A stretch of 64,000 bases of DNA. It comes from Oenanthe sinensis. Its lineage: Eukaryota > Streptophyta > Magnoliopsida > Apiales > Apiaceae. The notes under the pieces are model-generated. The model saw nothing but the letters and a program-made list of their open reading frames with translations. It was not told where the DNA came from and did no database searches. Both the position numbers and the translations under genes were made by a program. Each line of letters begins with the position of its first letter. Positions within the stretch are counted from its first letter, which is position 1. Of the stretch, positions 9,901 to 22,065 are shown piece after piece. Location of the stretch: the NCBI GenBank assembly GCA_028671895.1, contig CM053798.1, positions 10,000,001 through 10,064,000 of the forward strand, read 5' to 3'.

Positions 9901-12662
9901 AATATATATCTAAGTATATATCATCTTCGTGTGAAGCAGGTTGTAGATTTTCGAGATGTTTCGTTTCATTCATTAACAAAAGATAAAGTTATTTGCTCTG
10001 GAGCAAAACCAGCTGCTGCATTAGTACCTAATAAGCTCCTACTTTTGGCTCCGAAGGTTGTTAATGATGTATTTTATTATGCACATTCTTAACTAAGGTC
10101 ATACTCCGGTTCTAAGATCATTATCCAACTTCCCAATTTTCAATTATGCACTTATTCAACTGAGATCATAATTCGTCAGTTTCTAATATCACTGTCTGCA
10201 GTTGCTTTCTTAAAATGCCTGTTCCTAAGATCTCACTCTCTCTAAATATGTTCATTTATAAGCTCGTGGGTGTATGAATAAGAACAAAAGTTCTGGTTTA
10301 GGGACACATACAATTTGAAATCATGTCACCTCATCTCTACTCATGCATCCTATTATATCCTTTCTGCTAACCTAGTCATATGGTTCTTCTGCTTTTCAGG
10401 ATTCAGGATGGAAAGGGTGGGGAGAGATTTCGTATGGTGGATATGAATGTCTAAAACGAGCTAGAGCTGCTGAATTTTTGGTATAGTTTATAGCTTATAT
10501 AATTTTATCTGTTTTTTCCCAAACGAAATATATATCTTAATATGCTTGATGAGTCGGTATCTTTAAGCTCTTAAGACGACAATCAAGTATACTTAACTTG
10601 CTCTTTTCAGTGACCAAGGTGTTTTTTATTATATGCAATTATTTTCTTGATTCTCTTTGTTCTGCAACATTATACTTCCGTTAATGAGGGTAGTCATGGA
10701 TAGAAGAAATATATGTACTGGTGTTGGTGACAGTCAATTCCTTATTAAATGCTTTTGTTACATCAGGTAAGATCATGGTTGGAGGAAATATATCCTGGTG
10801 TTAGCAACCATATAATATCTTATATAATTGGACTGGATAGTCTAAAGACAAGTTGCAGTGATGATAGGAACTCATTGGAAAGGGACACTGCAGATATCAG
10901 ATTAAGAATGGATGGGCTGTTTCAGCAAGAGGATCACGCTATCCAGTTTACCAAGGACTTCCTAGCTTTATACACAAATGGGCCAGCTGGTGGTGGTGGC
11001 ATCAGGTCTGATTTTTATTAGCCGTAGCTTTAATTTTGTTTGTATCAAATGATCTGTATATATATACAAACATTTTAGTTTATAGTTTGTTTGGCTGCAT
11101 TTAATTAGTGTATATGTGTTGTTTTTAGTGTTATAATTGAATTTGCCTAAACATTATTATCTACAGTAGTTTTTCCTTATACTAAGTGGGTTACATCCAG
11201 TAATGTATGTACATGTAGTAATGTATGCCAATGGCTAAAAAATTTGACATACAAAGAGATGTCAAATGTTTGCTAGATTGATATTGATCTGTAAGTGTCT
11301 GATATCTGTGTTTGTCTTGTATATTACGGAAATGTCAACTGTAAATCTGCTGTTTCTTTTATTGCTTCTGCTCAAACTCATGGCTAACAAATATCATAGT
11401 TACATTCTGGGGTTATAGTGTGCTAGTTTGGTAGCTGAAGTTGTGGCTTCTAACGTTGTTTGCACATTGTCCTAACTCAAAGCTGTAATTTAATAAGGGT
11501 TCATGAAGATCACAGCTTCAATCTTGAGAAGAGGAATAAGAAACAAGCAAAGAAACTAGATATTAAGGATATTCATAGACTCTATTTCTTCTTTCTTCTG
11601 TCAAACATGGCGTAACCTAATTGATATATATTTCAGTCAGTCACGTAAAATAGCAATAAAATGTAAACTATAAAATACTGTGTGCCAATCTATGTGGTTA
11701 TAGTTGAATACAGTGCCAAATGCTTAACAGTTCTTATTTCTTCACTGTCTGCAGTATTGGGCATAAGAAAGAGTCTTTTCTTGAAAAAGCATTGGTGAGT
11801 CTTTTCATCATCTCTCTCTGTAGAAATACAGACACAACATGTGTCATCGCTGTTTGCTAATCTTTTTTTTATATATAATTTATTGTGCATGTGTAATCGC
11901 TCTTTGCTAATCTTTTTTTATATAATTTATTTACCCAGTTGAACATTTTCTGATTAAATACCAAAACTACAATTTCCTAATCATAGTAACTCATAGTAAC
12001 AGTGACAAGTAATGTATGTAAAAACTGAATATGGGAATGATTATTTCATTATTCAGGTCAGTCGGGAGCATGTTCATTGGAAGATTGCTGCGGAAAACAT
12101 ATCAGTGAATTCAAATGATCAGAGGCCTGGTCGTCAAGAATTTAAACAAGTCCATGCAGCACAAAAATCAGTCTCAGCCTCAATCCAGAAGGAAACTATA
12201 TATCAATCTGGTGAGCAACTTCGATCACCCAAAATTCTATCTTCTCCCGCCCCATCAGATCAATCTATTCCTCTCTACAATGTTGCCCATAGCAGGGCTG
12301 GAGATAAAGGAAACGACCTGAACTTTTCCATTATCCCACATTTCCCCCCGGATATTGACAGGCTGAAAAAGATTATAACTCCAAAGTGGGTGAAGGAAGC
12401 TATCTCAGGACTTGTAAATCCCTTGTCTTTTCCAAGTACAGATGATATTGTAAGGAGAGATAAATGGGTCAATGAACATGTTGCAGTGGAAATTTATGAA
12501 GTTAAAGGCATTAAGTCTTTGAATGTGGTGGTTAAGGAAATTCTAGATGGTGGTGTTAACTGCTCGCGGAGGATTGACAGGCACGGAAAGACCATTTCAG
12601 ATCTCATACTGTCTCAGGTGGTGGTGTTGCCTCCATATTATAATGCTTCAGGTTCCAATTAA
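6908..12662 (+). CDS. AtuA/DUF1446 family protein (acyclic terpene utilisation-like), 13 exons, 5' exon missing
   Basis: Exons deduced from GT-AG sites and phase: 6908-6967, 7044-7245, 7426-7500, 7612-7713, 7928-7959, 8228-8341, 9389-9503, 9647-9837, 9940-10056, 10400-10480, 10767-11005, 11755-11794, 12057-12662. They join without frame breaks into 657 codons plus TAA. Near the N-terminus is GCGAGFGGDRP (about residues 34-44), then RYQAMKSGGVGFDPRIQEWM, ITSRVADAALFLAPMVYELGW, GHLLECGCQLTGG and YITPDVVVDFRDV, all typical of the AtuA domain. The last exon carries NVAHSRAGDKGND (about 532-543), marking the ferredoxin-fold AtuA-like C-terminal domain. Bacterial AtuA proteins occur in acyclic terpene degradation clusters, but the plant members have no assigned reaction that I know of. 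The ATG at 7038 is not the start: it lies in the acceptor ATGCAG just before 7044. A 32-nt microexon (7928-7959) is required to keep the frame. The start codon was not found. Confidence 0.9.
8698..9359. mobile_element. hAT-type MITE in AtuA intron 6 with GAGTCGGGGGC repeats
   Basis: An 8-bp target-site duplication GTTTGAAT sits at 8690-8697 and 9360-9367. Terminal inverted repeats are CTAAGAAGCACGGACTC at the left and, reverse-complemented, CTGGGAAGCACGGACTC at the right (15 of 17 identical). An 8-bp duplication is the hAT rule. The interior has ACGGGACACGGG-type repeats at the left, an AT-rich centre with two near-identical copies of an ACACACAGAGGAACACATATGG block (8920-8990), and at 9091-9260 a GC-rich array of GAGTCGGGGGC units. 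No transposase. It is related by its termini to the element at 24358. Confidence 0.85.
9091..9260 (+). repeat. GC-rich minisatellite of GAGTCGGG(GGC/GAC/GAGA) units
   Basis: About a dozen imperfect 8-12 bp units of GAGTCGGGGGC or GAGTCGGGACGA form an abrupt GC island in otherwise AT-rich intron sequence. It lies wholly inside the hAT-type MITE. Reading frames through it are repeat translations (GESGRVGGE and the like), not genes. Confidence 0.8.
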
Positions 12663-13463
12663 ACACACCTTCATCCCAAAGCCACCATGTATCATCTTTC
12701 ATAGACTGGAGCATAGAAAGTTGATTCACTGCATCAAATGCTCCAAAAAAGGAACTAAGCGTAGGTCTTTTTGATGTTGCATGTTAGTGTCACATTCCTT
12801 GGATGCAGCTAAATGACAGTGCTGTTGATGAAAGTTTTCTAAACTAGTCTGAACTTCCGACACCTGTGGACAACTGAGGTAAATACCCGCTCTTCATCCC
12901 AGCCTTACCAGGAAGGACATAGAGCAATATTCTCTCAGGGTCTCAACCCATCTCCGATGTAAATCAGCAAAGCCCCCTATATTGTAAGCAGTGTAACATA
13001 TCCAACCTCTGTTTTCTTGAAATACATATATTGTACATGCTGCCTCTGTTTTCTTGAAATACATATATTGTACTTATTGCCATCTGGCATATCTTCGTCA
13101 CCATCACTACGTATAATTTTGTTTAAAGCTTTTATAGTCGATATTTTCTTCTTACCTTTGTAGTTTCTCAGTAGTAGCCTGACTTTATATCAATAATTAA
13201 AGAACCGAAGTAATTTCAACGAAGATGTCTAGTGAAAATAATCTCTTTGAAGTTTGAACAAGTGATAATAGATGGATTTTCAAATGTGAAATTGAAACCG
13301 AGTGGATAAGTTATTTTCATGAAAGCTTCGCTTTATATAAAAATTGTAAGTGTTCTGGTATTTGAGATGCACTTGAACTAAGACATGTTTCAATGACGAT
13401 CACCAGGTTGGTAAGATTTATTCTGTTACGCTTTGGGTTTAGTTCTCTCTCATTTAAGAGTTA
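12663..13463 (+). other. 3' untranslated/intergenic region after the AtuA-like gene
   Basis: No gene. At 13006-13036 and 13043-13073 there is an exact 31-bp tandem duplication beginning CCTCTGTTTTCTTGAAATAC, period 37. No clear AATAAA signal was fixed, so the 3' end is unplaced. Confidence 0.5.
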
Positions 13464-13720
13464 CTCCATCCGTCCCTAATTAGTAGTTCTTTTTTGACTT
13501 TTTGTGATCAAATTGACTAGTTTTTGATTAAAAATTAAAAATTGTTCTTTTATAATTTTAAAAAACTAAAAAATATATTTTAAAGTAGATTAAATATATT
13601 TTTTAACAACATAAAATTTTAATTTTTTCCAATTATATATTATATTTAAATTACAGTAAAAAATGAGTTAGTTTGACCGCACTGAAAATAAACCGGACAA
13701 CTAAAAAGGGAGGGATGGAG
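13464..13720. mobile_element. Stowaway-like (Tc1/mariner) MITE
   Basis: Terminal inverted repeats are CTCCATCCGTCCCTAATTAG at the left and, reverse-complemented, CTCCATCCCTCCCTTTTTAG at the right, flanked by TA at 13462-13463 and 13721-13722. The CTCC.TCCGTCCC start and TA duplication are the signature of plant Stowaway elements. It is 257 bp long, AT-rich inside, with no coding capacity. Confidence 0.85.
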
Positions 13721-14385
13721 TATTATCTAAGTAATAGTTTGACAGTTGACACTACTTTGTAAAATGAGGTAGAAATTGAGGAGTCAATAGTCATGGAATT
13801 TTTTGAAAATTTTAAAAAACCTATATAAATATCTTTTTCTTGTCACTTTTCTTAAGGAAGAGCACATTTCAAAATAAATTCTTATAAAGAAACACATATT
13901 TAACAATAATGCGTGTTACTTGATAATAAGATGTCACATTAATTTTTTTGTTAAAAAGATGTTACATTATTTTTTTATTACTTAAATGTAGGACTATATT
14001 GATAAAAATATATAATTCTGAACCATCAAATCTAAATATCCCTATCTATCTCTATCTTAGCCAAGACAGAGTAACATAAACCATCAAGACATTGAGTTGA
14101 TCTTGCACCCTTCATTCTTCACCTCATATCTTTGTACAGAACAAGTCAAAACATTAACCTTTTTTTACTCATCCGATTTTTACTGCATCCACATTCCATT
14201 ACTTACCTAATTATAATCATCTAATGTCCAACCATCTGTAATTCTAATAACCTCTAAAGAGAACAAAAACTCTTTTGTAGTATCTTTTACACAAAAACAT
14301 GATACAAATTTATCATTTAGTTGCAATTTCCGTTTCAAAATACTTGTAAATCAAAAAATCTCGAATTCTTATTTTTCGAAGAAAA
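13721..14385 (+). promoter_or_regulatory. Upstream region of the PLIM2-type gene
   Basis: AT-rich sequence before the LIM gene's ATG, with several A/T runs and no unambiguous TATA box. The Stowaway MITE ends 665 bp upstream of the start codon, so it may lie in the distal promoter. No other feature was seen. Confidence 0.3.
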
Positions 14386-15805
14386 ATGTCATTTACCGGA
14401 ACTACTGATAAATGCACCGTTTGCGATAAGACTGTGTATTTTTTGGATTTGTTATCTGTTGATGGAGTAACATATCACAAGTCTTGCTTCAGATGCAGCC
14501 ACTGTAAAGGAACTCTTACGGTAAAAATTTTTGCCACAATTATTTTACACATGTGTTTTATGTATTTATGGGGCATCATGAGGTCAATTTGCATGGCAGA
14601 TGAGCAGCTACTCATCCATGGATGGCACCCTTTACTGCAAGCCTCATTTTGAACAGCTTTTCAAGGAGTCTGGGAATTTCAGCAAGAATTTCCATACATG
14701 TGAGAAATCATCTTTAAGTAGACAATTTCATTAGTATATTTTCATTTCGATTTCTAGATTCTAATTTAATTTATTATTCTTGAATAATTCACTAACTGCT
14801 TTTGCCCTGATGATCATGATTTGTATTCACAGCAAAGCCTGAGAGAGAAAATTCAATTGTATGTTCATATGCCTGTTCATTAACAATTTTCTGTATTGCT
14901 AAATAGTTGTATTGTAATGTTATGACAACTTAAAAATTTTCGTTTGTATGTGTAGACCAAGACTCCAAGCAAGCTTTCTTCCATGTTCTCTGGAACCCAG
15001 GATAAATGTGCAGCTTGTCAGAAAACTGTTTATCCATTTGAGAAGGTCTGTGATCAGCATTTCAGATACATGTTCCATAAACGTCGGATTTATATATGAT
15101 AGAAACTAGGACTAATACACAAATGAATGATGAATAAGGTTAAGGCTAGATTCCTATCTTGAATCCGAAAACAATGTCATTATGCAAAATGAGGTCATGG
15201 CTACTCTTTTGCTACTGCGAACCTTAATTCATCCGATCCTTTATCCAGCAATTTTTCCCCCTAAAAAAATTGCATATATATTAGCTAGACTTATATTTGA
15301 GGATTTAGTGACAATCCATAGATAAAGGTCTGTCTCACTCACCTTCTTGATAAGATCAATGATTTAAATTTCTCAGAAGGGGTAAGGGGCCTTCTTTAAC
15401 AACACCGCTGACCTTAAAAAAAAGACTGTACTCTGTGAATATATATTAATGTGTTGCTGAATGTTGTTAATATGCAATTAGATTACAATGGAGGGAGAAT
15501 CATATCATAAGCCATGTTTCAAGTGTGCTCATGGAGGGTGTCCTCTTACACATTCATCTTATGCTGCACTTGACGGGATTCTCTACTGTAAACACCACTT
15601 TGCTCAACTCTTCCTGGAGAAGGGAAATTACCATCATGTGCTCGAGGCTGCTAAGATTAGAAGTGCAGTAGCGCCTGTCGAGTCAGAGGAACAAAATGCA
15701 GAAGGCACGTCCGAGGATAAGGCAGAAGAAGAACCACCAGCAGAAGAAGAACCACCAGCGGAGGAGAGTACTGATGATAAGAAACCAGAGGAGGAGGAGT
15801 CTTAA
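14386..15805 (+). CDS. PLIM2: Two-LIM-domain actin-binding protein, PLIM2 type
   Basis: Five exons: 14386-14520, 14600-14699, 14833-14858, 14956-15045, 15482-15805; 224 aa. LIM1 (about residues 10-62) has C-x2-C (CTVC), then YHKSCFRCSHC and LYCKPHF. LIM2 (about 100-160) has CAAC, then YHKPCFKCAHGGC and LYCKHHF; all zinc ligands are present. The linker includes TKTPSKLSSMFSGTQDKC. Plant LIM proteins of this class bind and bundle actin filaments and can shuttle to the nucleus. TMEGESYHK and PLTHSSYA in LIM2, plus a long acidic tail (about 185-224, EEEPPAEEEPPAEE), match the pollen-type PLIM2 branch rather than WLIM. The tail contains a duplicated EEEPPA unit. The start is fixed by the conserved MSFTGT opening. 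Confidence 0.93.
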
Positions 15806-17220
15806 ACCACAACATTGCATGATGCATACATTCACCAGTATAACTACTGGTTAAACTAATTTCTTGTTATATTATTTATGCTATTAAATTTTTTGCTCTT
15901 GATTTCAAATTTGTAAACTTATACATATCTGTATAATCAGAAGTGATTTGTACACAACATGAATGCAAAGATGCACAATATACTTTGTTTTGCTTTGACC
16001 AGTTGGAAGTGTAATGTAACTATAGTATGCTAACTGATTTATTGGTAACTAACGAATAAGTTGCTTCTTTTTGCATTTTGAATGCAAATATTTCTTTTGC
16101 ACTGCATTAAAAAACAGGCAACTCGCATAAAATAGTCTTTAGCACTGCATAAATTTTTTGCATACAATGCTACAGCGACGGAGCAGCAGATACTGGATTT
16201 AACATGTGAGGGTGAAACCAAAAATTTAGATAGGGGTTTAAAATAGAGAATAAGGAATGTGATATGGGTAATTTTTTAAAGATATTGATAAAATGATTTT
16301 ATATTATAAAAAAGAGAAAAATGAATTTAAGATATATCTAATTAAGTAATTTTCTAATATTTTAATACAAGATAATAGTATATTAGTAAATTTTTTAATG
16401 AATCCTTATATTACAAAAATATTCCACTCATTTATATATATAAAATCATATTTATCTCACGTAACTTACCTAACAATCTCTAACAAAAATTGTATATAAA
16501 AAAAATAATATTTAGAAAAGTTATATTAAATATTATATCTATCAAAATATAATCATTTTATTCAATACTTTAGAAAAGTTATTTAATATGTATTTCAGGT
16601 TTTTTATTCTCTTTAAAATATAATTAAAAAATATAAATTGATATATTTTTATAAGTTAATAATCCCTTTTTTTTCAAATTATTTGTCTACTTTAATTTTT
16701 ATGCGTATTTTAAAGGACATTAACCGTATAGTTATATAAATTTTTATTTTTTAAAAAAATAAAAATTTAATATTACACTTTAAAATACATATAAAAATTA
16801 AAATGAACAAGTACAGTAATTTGAGACGGATTAAGTATATTTTTTTAATATTTTTCTTTTAGCAGGGGTTAAAAAAATTTTAGTCCCGCGACTGCATATT
16901 CTTCTGTGATATTTCTGATCTTAATACTTATTTTAGTTCTAGTTATCTGTTTAATTTTTTTCATTATAAGATAGAATAAATTAAAGAATTTATCGGAAAT
17001 GAAGGATATTGGTGTTGGATAAAAACGTGATGGATTGAGTGTTAATCAGGACAGAACTGCGTATGTCCCATCAATTCCGAATATCTTCTCTCTCTATTCT
17101 TCCAATATAAGTGATGGGTCCCATTCTCCCTCTATGTTTAGTTATAACTACTACTGTATTACTTAATTACATTTTGTTAATAATTCAGTAAAGTTAGTAT
17201 TTAGATAATAATAAATTATA
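15806..17220. other. AT-rich intergenic region, no gene seen
   Basis: Begins with the LIM gene's 3' flank, then long low-complexity A/T sequence. No terminal repeats could be bounded and no protein-like frame was found. Confidence 0.4.
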
Positions 17221-17300
17221 GGGTTGTAAATGAACCGAGTCGAGTCGAGTTTTTTCTTAACGAGTTCGAGTTTTTTTTTAACGAATCGAGACGAACTTGA
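17221..17300 (+). mobile_element. Truncated end of a TAGGGTTGTAAATGAACCGAG-type hAT element
   Basis: The sequence starts TAGGGTTGTAAATGAACCG and continues with GAGTCGAGTCGAG and TTAACGAGTTCGAG words. It parallels the terminus TAGAGCTGTAAACGAACCG of the complete element at 43793. No matching right end follows, so this is one half of a broken copy. Confidence 0.5.
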
Positions 17301-17476
17301 TTATCTTAACGATCAGATTTCGTTGATTTCTCAAAGGTTGGAAGGGCATGAGAAATCTTTTTGTGTTAAAAGGAGAGGTTCTTGTTCGAGGGGAGACATT
17401 GATTAATAGACGTCGATGTATTGATGGTGACCGTTAAATCAGTTGTTAAACCGTATAGGGTATAAGGGGAGGATTG

Positions 17477-18810
17477 TTGGGTTAAACCCAATATGGTAGT
17501 ACTGGTTTTGGTGATCCAAGACAAACATGAGTAGTATAATAATTGTATTTGAATAATTATTATGGATGATAATAATTATAACTGGGTAATTATTATAGAT
17601 GGTATGTCTTGGTCACAATAGTAAGTAATTAGATACCAAATATGTTAAGACTTGTGTTAGGTCCAAAGTGTTGTAGAGGGGGGGTGAATACAACTTTTTA
17701 AAGTAATGAGAAAATAGACAAATATGCAGGTAATAAATGATGACACATAATTTCAAGAATATATCTTTATATTCATTGAGGGATTTGCTACAACATTCAT
17801 AAAAGCATCATGATCAGTTGAACAATAAATACAGCAATTAAAGCTTGATTCAACTGATCATTTCTCTCACTATTATTTTACAGTAAATGCTCTCTCTTGG
17901 AATATGTCGTTTTAAAATACAGAGATGGATAAAAAGCTTATACAAATAAAAACAAAGTGCTGCTTTTATAATGTCGTGTAGTCTTGATCTTGTCCTTTTT
18001 GTGTACGTGGACCAATCAGGAACTCGACAACAAAAAGTACTTTCCCAACCACGCTGGATCAACCGTTCACAATTACTGACATGAACTTGCCTCCAATGTC
18101 CTGACACTTGATGCAATGGTCTGGTTCATAAGTGACTAGTCTTGTAGGGGTTCTTGCTTCTGAATGTCAGTTCTCATTTGTTAATTAACCTCTACATTAT
18201 CCAGTTGTTGAGATACATTACATGAAATCACTTTGGTCTTCTTGATACTTCTGTGACATTAATTTGATTCTCCATTAGATAAGTTAGGGCATGAGCAATA
18301 CTGAGATTGAACTTCTTCTCACTTAGGCATTCTTGATTAACCAAATTAGTTACTTGTAGTTACCAAGTATCATTACCATTTCTTCAGTTGATTGATTCCA
18401 TGTGCTTCTTCAGTTTCCCTTGTTTTGCTGTTGTTTTATCTTTTACCTAGTTGAGTTACATAGTAATTAAGTGTTACAAGTTAGTACACCTATGCCTTTC
18501 AACTTGGGTATGTAATTAGATACCAAGTATGATGGTTAGACTTGTATGACAAGTATGGTAAGACTTGGTGGCTAAGTTTGTGATGGCTATATATGCATAG
18601 TCATATTACGTTTGATATGAAAGGCTTATGTATTGTTAGGTTTAAGTATTCATGATTGATTGATTGTATTATTGATAACTGTTTTGATTAATAATACAAG
18701 TTGGGATGTGGTTTTCCGCGTCATATAATTTTGTTTTGTGTGCTTTGCGTTGTTTGGTTATCTCGGGTTTTACTCCCTAACAATATGTATCAAGCTGGAC
18801 ACGTGATTGT
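17477..18810 (+). mobile_element. Decayed LTR-like segment (Copia-type), interrupted
   Basis: It opens TGTTGGGTTAAACCC and its distal part ends TTTTACTCCCTAACA at about 18782, the TG...CA edges expected of an LTR. A few bases later comes TGTATCAAGCTGG, which resembles a mutated Copia primer-binding site (TGGTATCAGAGC). The block GTAATTAGATACCAA appears at about 17623 and again at about 18511, bracketing sequence starting TTAGGTCCAAAGTGTTGTAG that may be a second insertion. No gag-pol domains are recognisable downstream. Moderate to low certainty. Confidence 0.4.
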
Positions 18811-21010
18811 TCCTCATCGTCTCGTCATTCAACACTGTACATATCAAACTTATAGATTTCCTCTTTAATTACGATAAGTGATGCCACGTAGGGATGAGCC
18901 CGGTGAGGTAGTCACGAAGCCTGACCAAAGAGAGAATCGTGGGCCATCTCCTGGAATGGGCTGGTATTTACTCTTATGGGCTATCATTTGCCCTCATTCC
19001 TTCATATGTATGAGGGAATTAGTCCAGACTTATAGTTTTGTATGTCCCATTGTCGGGACTGTTGCAGGCTTCGATTCTTGTAAGCTCATCTTCTCATTCT
19101 TTGTTACCTTTCCTTGTAGTATCTAGTGCCATGTTAGAAATTAGTTTAGGACGTCTTTGAATGTCCATGATATTGTTTTATTATTACTTCGTCAAGAAGG
19201 ACATTGATGTTTTCCGCACAGAATTCGCCGTTGAAGGCTCCTTCCGAGTAAATATTAGTTAAAGGGTCTCTCATATAGTTATGACAACCGGCAGGAATTC
19301 GAGCATTCAGATCTATATAACAAACCGAAGATGAGATTTTGGGAAGTTATCCGGGATAGACTCCGTTTCTGCGCGCCCACTGAAGGAGATTGACAGGACT
19401 CTAGATCTTGAAGTCGTTGTGAAAGCCATATTTCAATTTGACGATGGCTTCGAAAGAAGATGATTGGATGTGTTCATAATATTTTCAGGAAATGACTAAA
19501 AAAAATAGCCATCCGCCCTGAAGATGATTGGAGGTGTTCATGATACGAATACTCGGAAGAGGAAGAATTTAGAACTTAACGCCTCTATGGATTGAGATTC
19601 AGAGACTTTGAAGACGCATATTGTGAATAATACTATCGAGGCAAAGGCCGAGACACTAGTTCGGAGGAAGAAGTCGAACTCGTCTGATTTGATTATTGAT
19701 ATGAAGAATGTGAATGTTCTGTCCAGAATCCTGAATCTCGTGATACATCTAGTGACTCAGGTTTCGCTGCGCTCTCATACAAGGATACTGTCCAGGCCTC
19801 GCGGCATCAAGAAGGGATGATGCGGGAATAAACAGAAGTGAAGGGAATACTTTATAATCTCATATAAAAATATGAAATTATAATTTAATATAATTCAATC
19901 AATTATAATATTATAAGACTAAAAAGTTATTGTAATTATAATCTATCTATAACAAATGATCAATTCTACGTAACCCAAAAGTTATCCCAATTTTTTTCCC
20001 AAATGACGTGGCATGCCATATAGCTTGTTTTAATTCGTGGGCGTATATGTATGCATGCGGAGTTTCATATTATCATAGGAAAATTACCAATTACATACAT
20101 GACAAACTTTTGGGACAATTTTTGGGATACTTAACATTTTTCTAACATAATATCATAACATACCTTTTATGGAAACATTTTATTTAAAGTGAAATTATAA
20201 TTACACCCTTATATTAAATTTTAATTTACTATTTTAACCATTTAAGATTCATTTATTACTACAATTACAATATTAACTATAATATTATTACGATAAATAT
20301 TATACACACATTATATATATATATATATATTATTCCTTTAACTGTTTCACTCTTTTTAACTTAAAATTAATTTCTGCCATGTCTGATTTAAACACTATTC
20401 TCTAAACCGGTAAACTGTAAACCCCCAATTTGTAAATCAGCTATAAATACATATAAACTATAATATAATCCTACAAGCTCTCCAACTCTTCATCTAAATT
20501 TGATAAATCCATTTTTTTTACTATAAATGCATTATTTTATAATCAATAATTAAAAAATTATGGGAACATTTATGAGTAATTCAGTATGTAAGTACTATAG
20601 AAAATAATGTACATTAATGCGAATTATTAAATTATATTTTATAAAATCTAAAAAATAATATATTACAACATATAAATATTAATTCGATTTTTAAAAATAA
20701 CCCCTATCTTGCACGGGTATAAGAGTTAATTTATTTTTCAATATATCGAATCCTATTATATATACTAAACACCAATTATACAAAAATTTAAATTTAATAA
20801 ATTTATATATATTTATATAAAAAAGCACTTAACATTAATAGGCTCTCCTTTTTGGTCAATATTTCAGAGGGTAATATAGTAAAGTAGCAAATTGAACCGT
20901 ACAAGTAGTATATTCCATTTTATACTTGCAAAAAACAAAATACATATGTATGTAAATATATCCGAAAAAAATAAAAATAAAAGAAACGGCCAAAGCATCA
21001 CCATTTCATT
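18811..21010. other. Decayed repeat and AT-rich intergenic sequence
   Basis: 18.8-19.8 kb has higher GC than its surroundings and fragmentary frames (for example 19608-19820) that match no family I know; it probably continues the retroelement remnant. From 19.85 kb it is AT-rich with an (AT)n tract near 20318-20330. At about 20700-20725 ACCCCTATCTTGCACGGGTATAAG resembles a Helitron 3' end, but the terminal CTAG is not preserved. Confidence 0.4.
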
Positions 21011-22065
21011 TTAGTGAGAGTTTATTTCAGACAAACCAACCAAGCAGCAACAACTACTTGTATATACACACAACTTTGTGTGTGTGTATATTTATATTTC
21101 TCCCAATTTGTTTCTCTCGGGAGTTCCGCCACTCCATTTCGCCTCCATCATGATCGGTTAGTCACTTGCATAGCTACATATATATGTATATATTGTTTGT
21201 ATGTATATATATATCACTCTCTATGTGTTATGATTTGTAGTACTTGTAATTACATGCTGTGTAAATGTGATTTTGATTGTTGTATAAGGTGATTATAAGT
21301 GTAGTGTACTTGAATTTTTGATATTAGTATGAAATGTTTGTTGTATTGTTGTTGATTGAATGTGATAATGGCGTGATTTTGAGTAGGAATGTGTTGTTGA
21401 TAAGTAGATGTTTCGAATTTCATTTTGACTCGGAGTTTCGGTGATGTCGTTATTGTTTAGGTTTAGGTGGCGTTTGAGTGTAGTAATTGCGAGAGCAGGA
21501 GTATGTTGTTTGTTTTTGTTTTCGGTTGGTGTAATGTGTGCAAGTGATTTACGATTCTCTCGTTTACTTGAATTTGTTGTTACTGAGTAGATATTTTGGT
21601 GTGTGCTAGTTGTTTGTAATTAATGTGAGGTGGATGCGTGAGATATGATTTGAGATGAAATTTTTGTGTAATTGTTGTCATTTACCCGGCGATTGAATAT
21701 GATAATGGCGATCTTTTGAGCAGAATTTGTTGTTATGATATTTACAGAGTAATATTTGTTACAGTATAATTACTGTTATTTTCTGTTCTTTACGGGAGCG
21801 GCCCATAAATTCTAGGAGTGGTAAGCTTACCCTCCCTAGAGGAAGCTTTATGAGCGGTATACAATGATTATGTTTAAATTGGATCGGTTGAGTTTTATAT
21901 TTGTACAGTTTCAAAACTTTTTTCTAGTTGTATTGTACTTGTACCTAATTTGTGATTAAAGTTTTATTAAATTGTTATTGGTTAACAGGTGTTTGAATTT
22001 GAGAATGGCTACATTTTGAGTTACGATTGTTTTGTTGTCATATTAACTGAGTAAATATTTGGAAT
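21011..22065 (+). promoter_or_regulatory. Leader region of the KEA gene with a probable 5'UTR intron (21157-21988)
   Basis: A leader exon ending CATCATGATCG|GTTAGT (donor at 21157) and an acceptor GTTAACAG at 21988 suggest a spliced 5'UTR of the kind common in plant housekeeping genes; this is inference from splice consensus. Splicing would create a four-codon upstream frame (ATG ATC GGT GTT TGA), and ATG GCT ACA TTT TGA begins at 22005. The intron contains diverged repeats of the segment that directly precedes the start codon: GATTGAATGTGATAATGGCG near 21356, GATTGAATATGATAATGGCG near 21693, and GTTTGAATTTGAGAATGGC at 21991. Confidence 0.5.
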
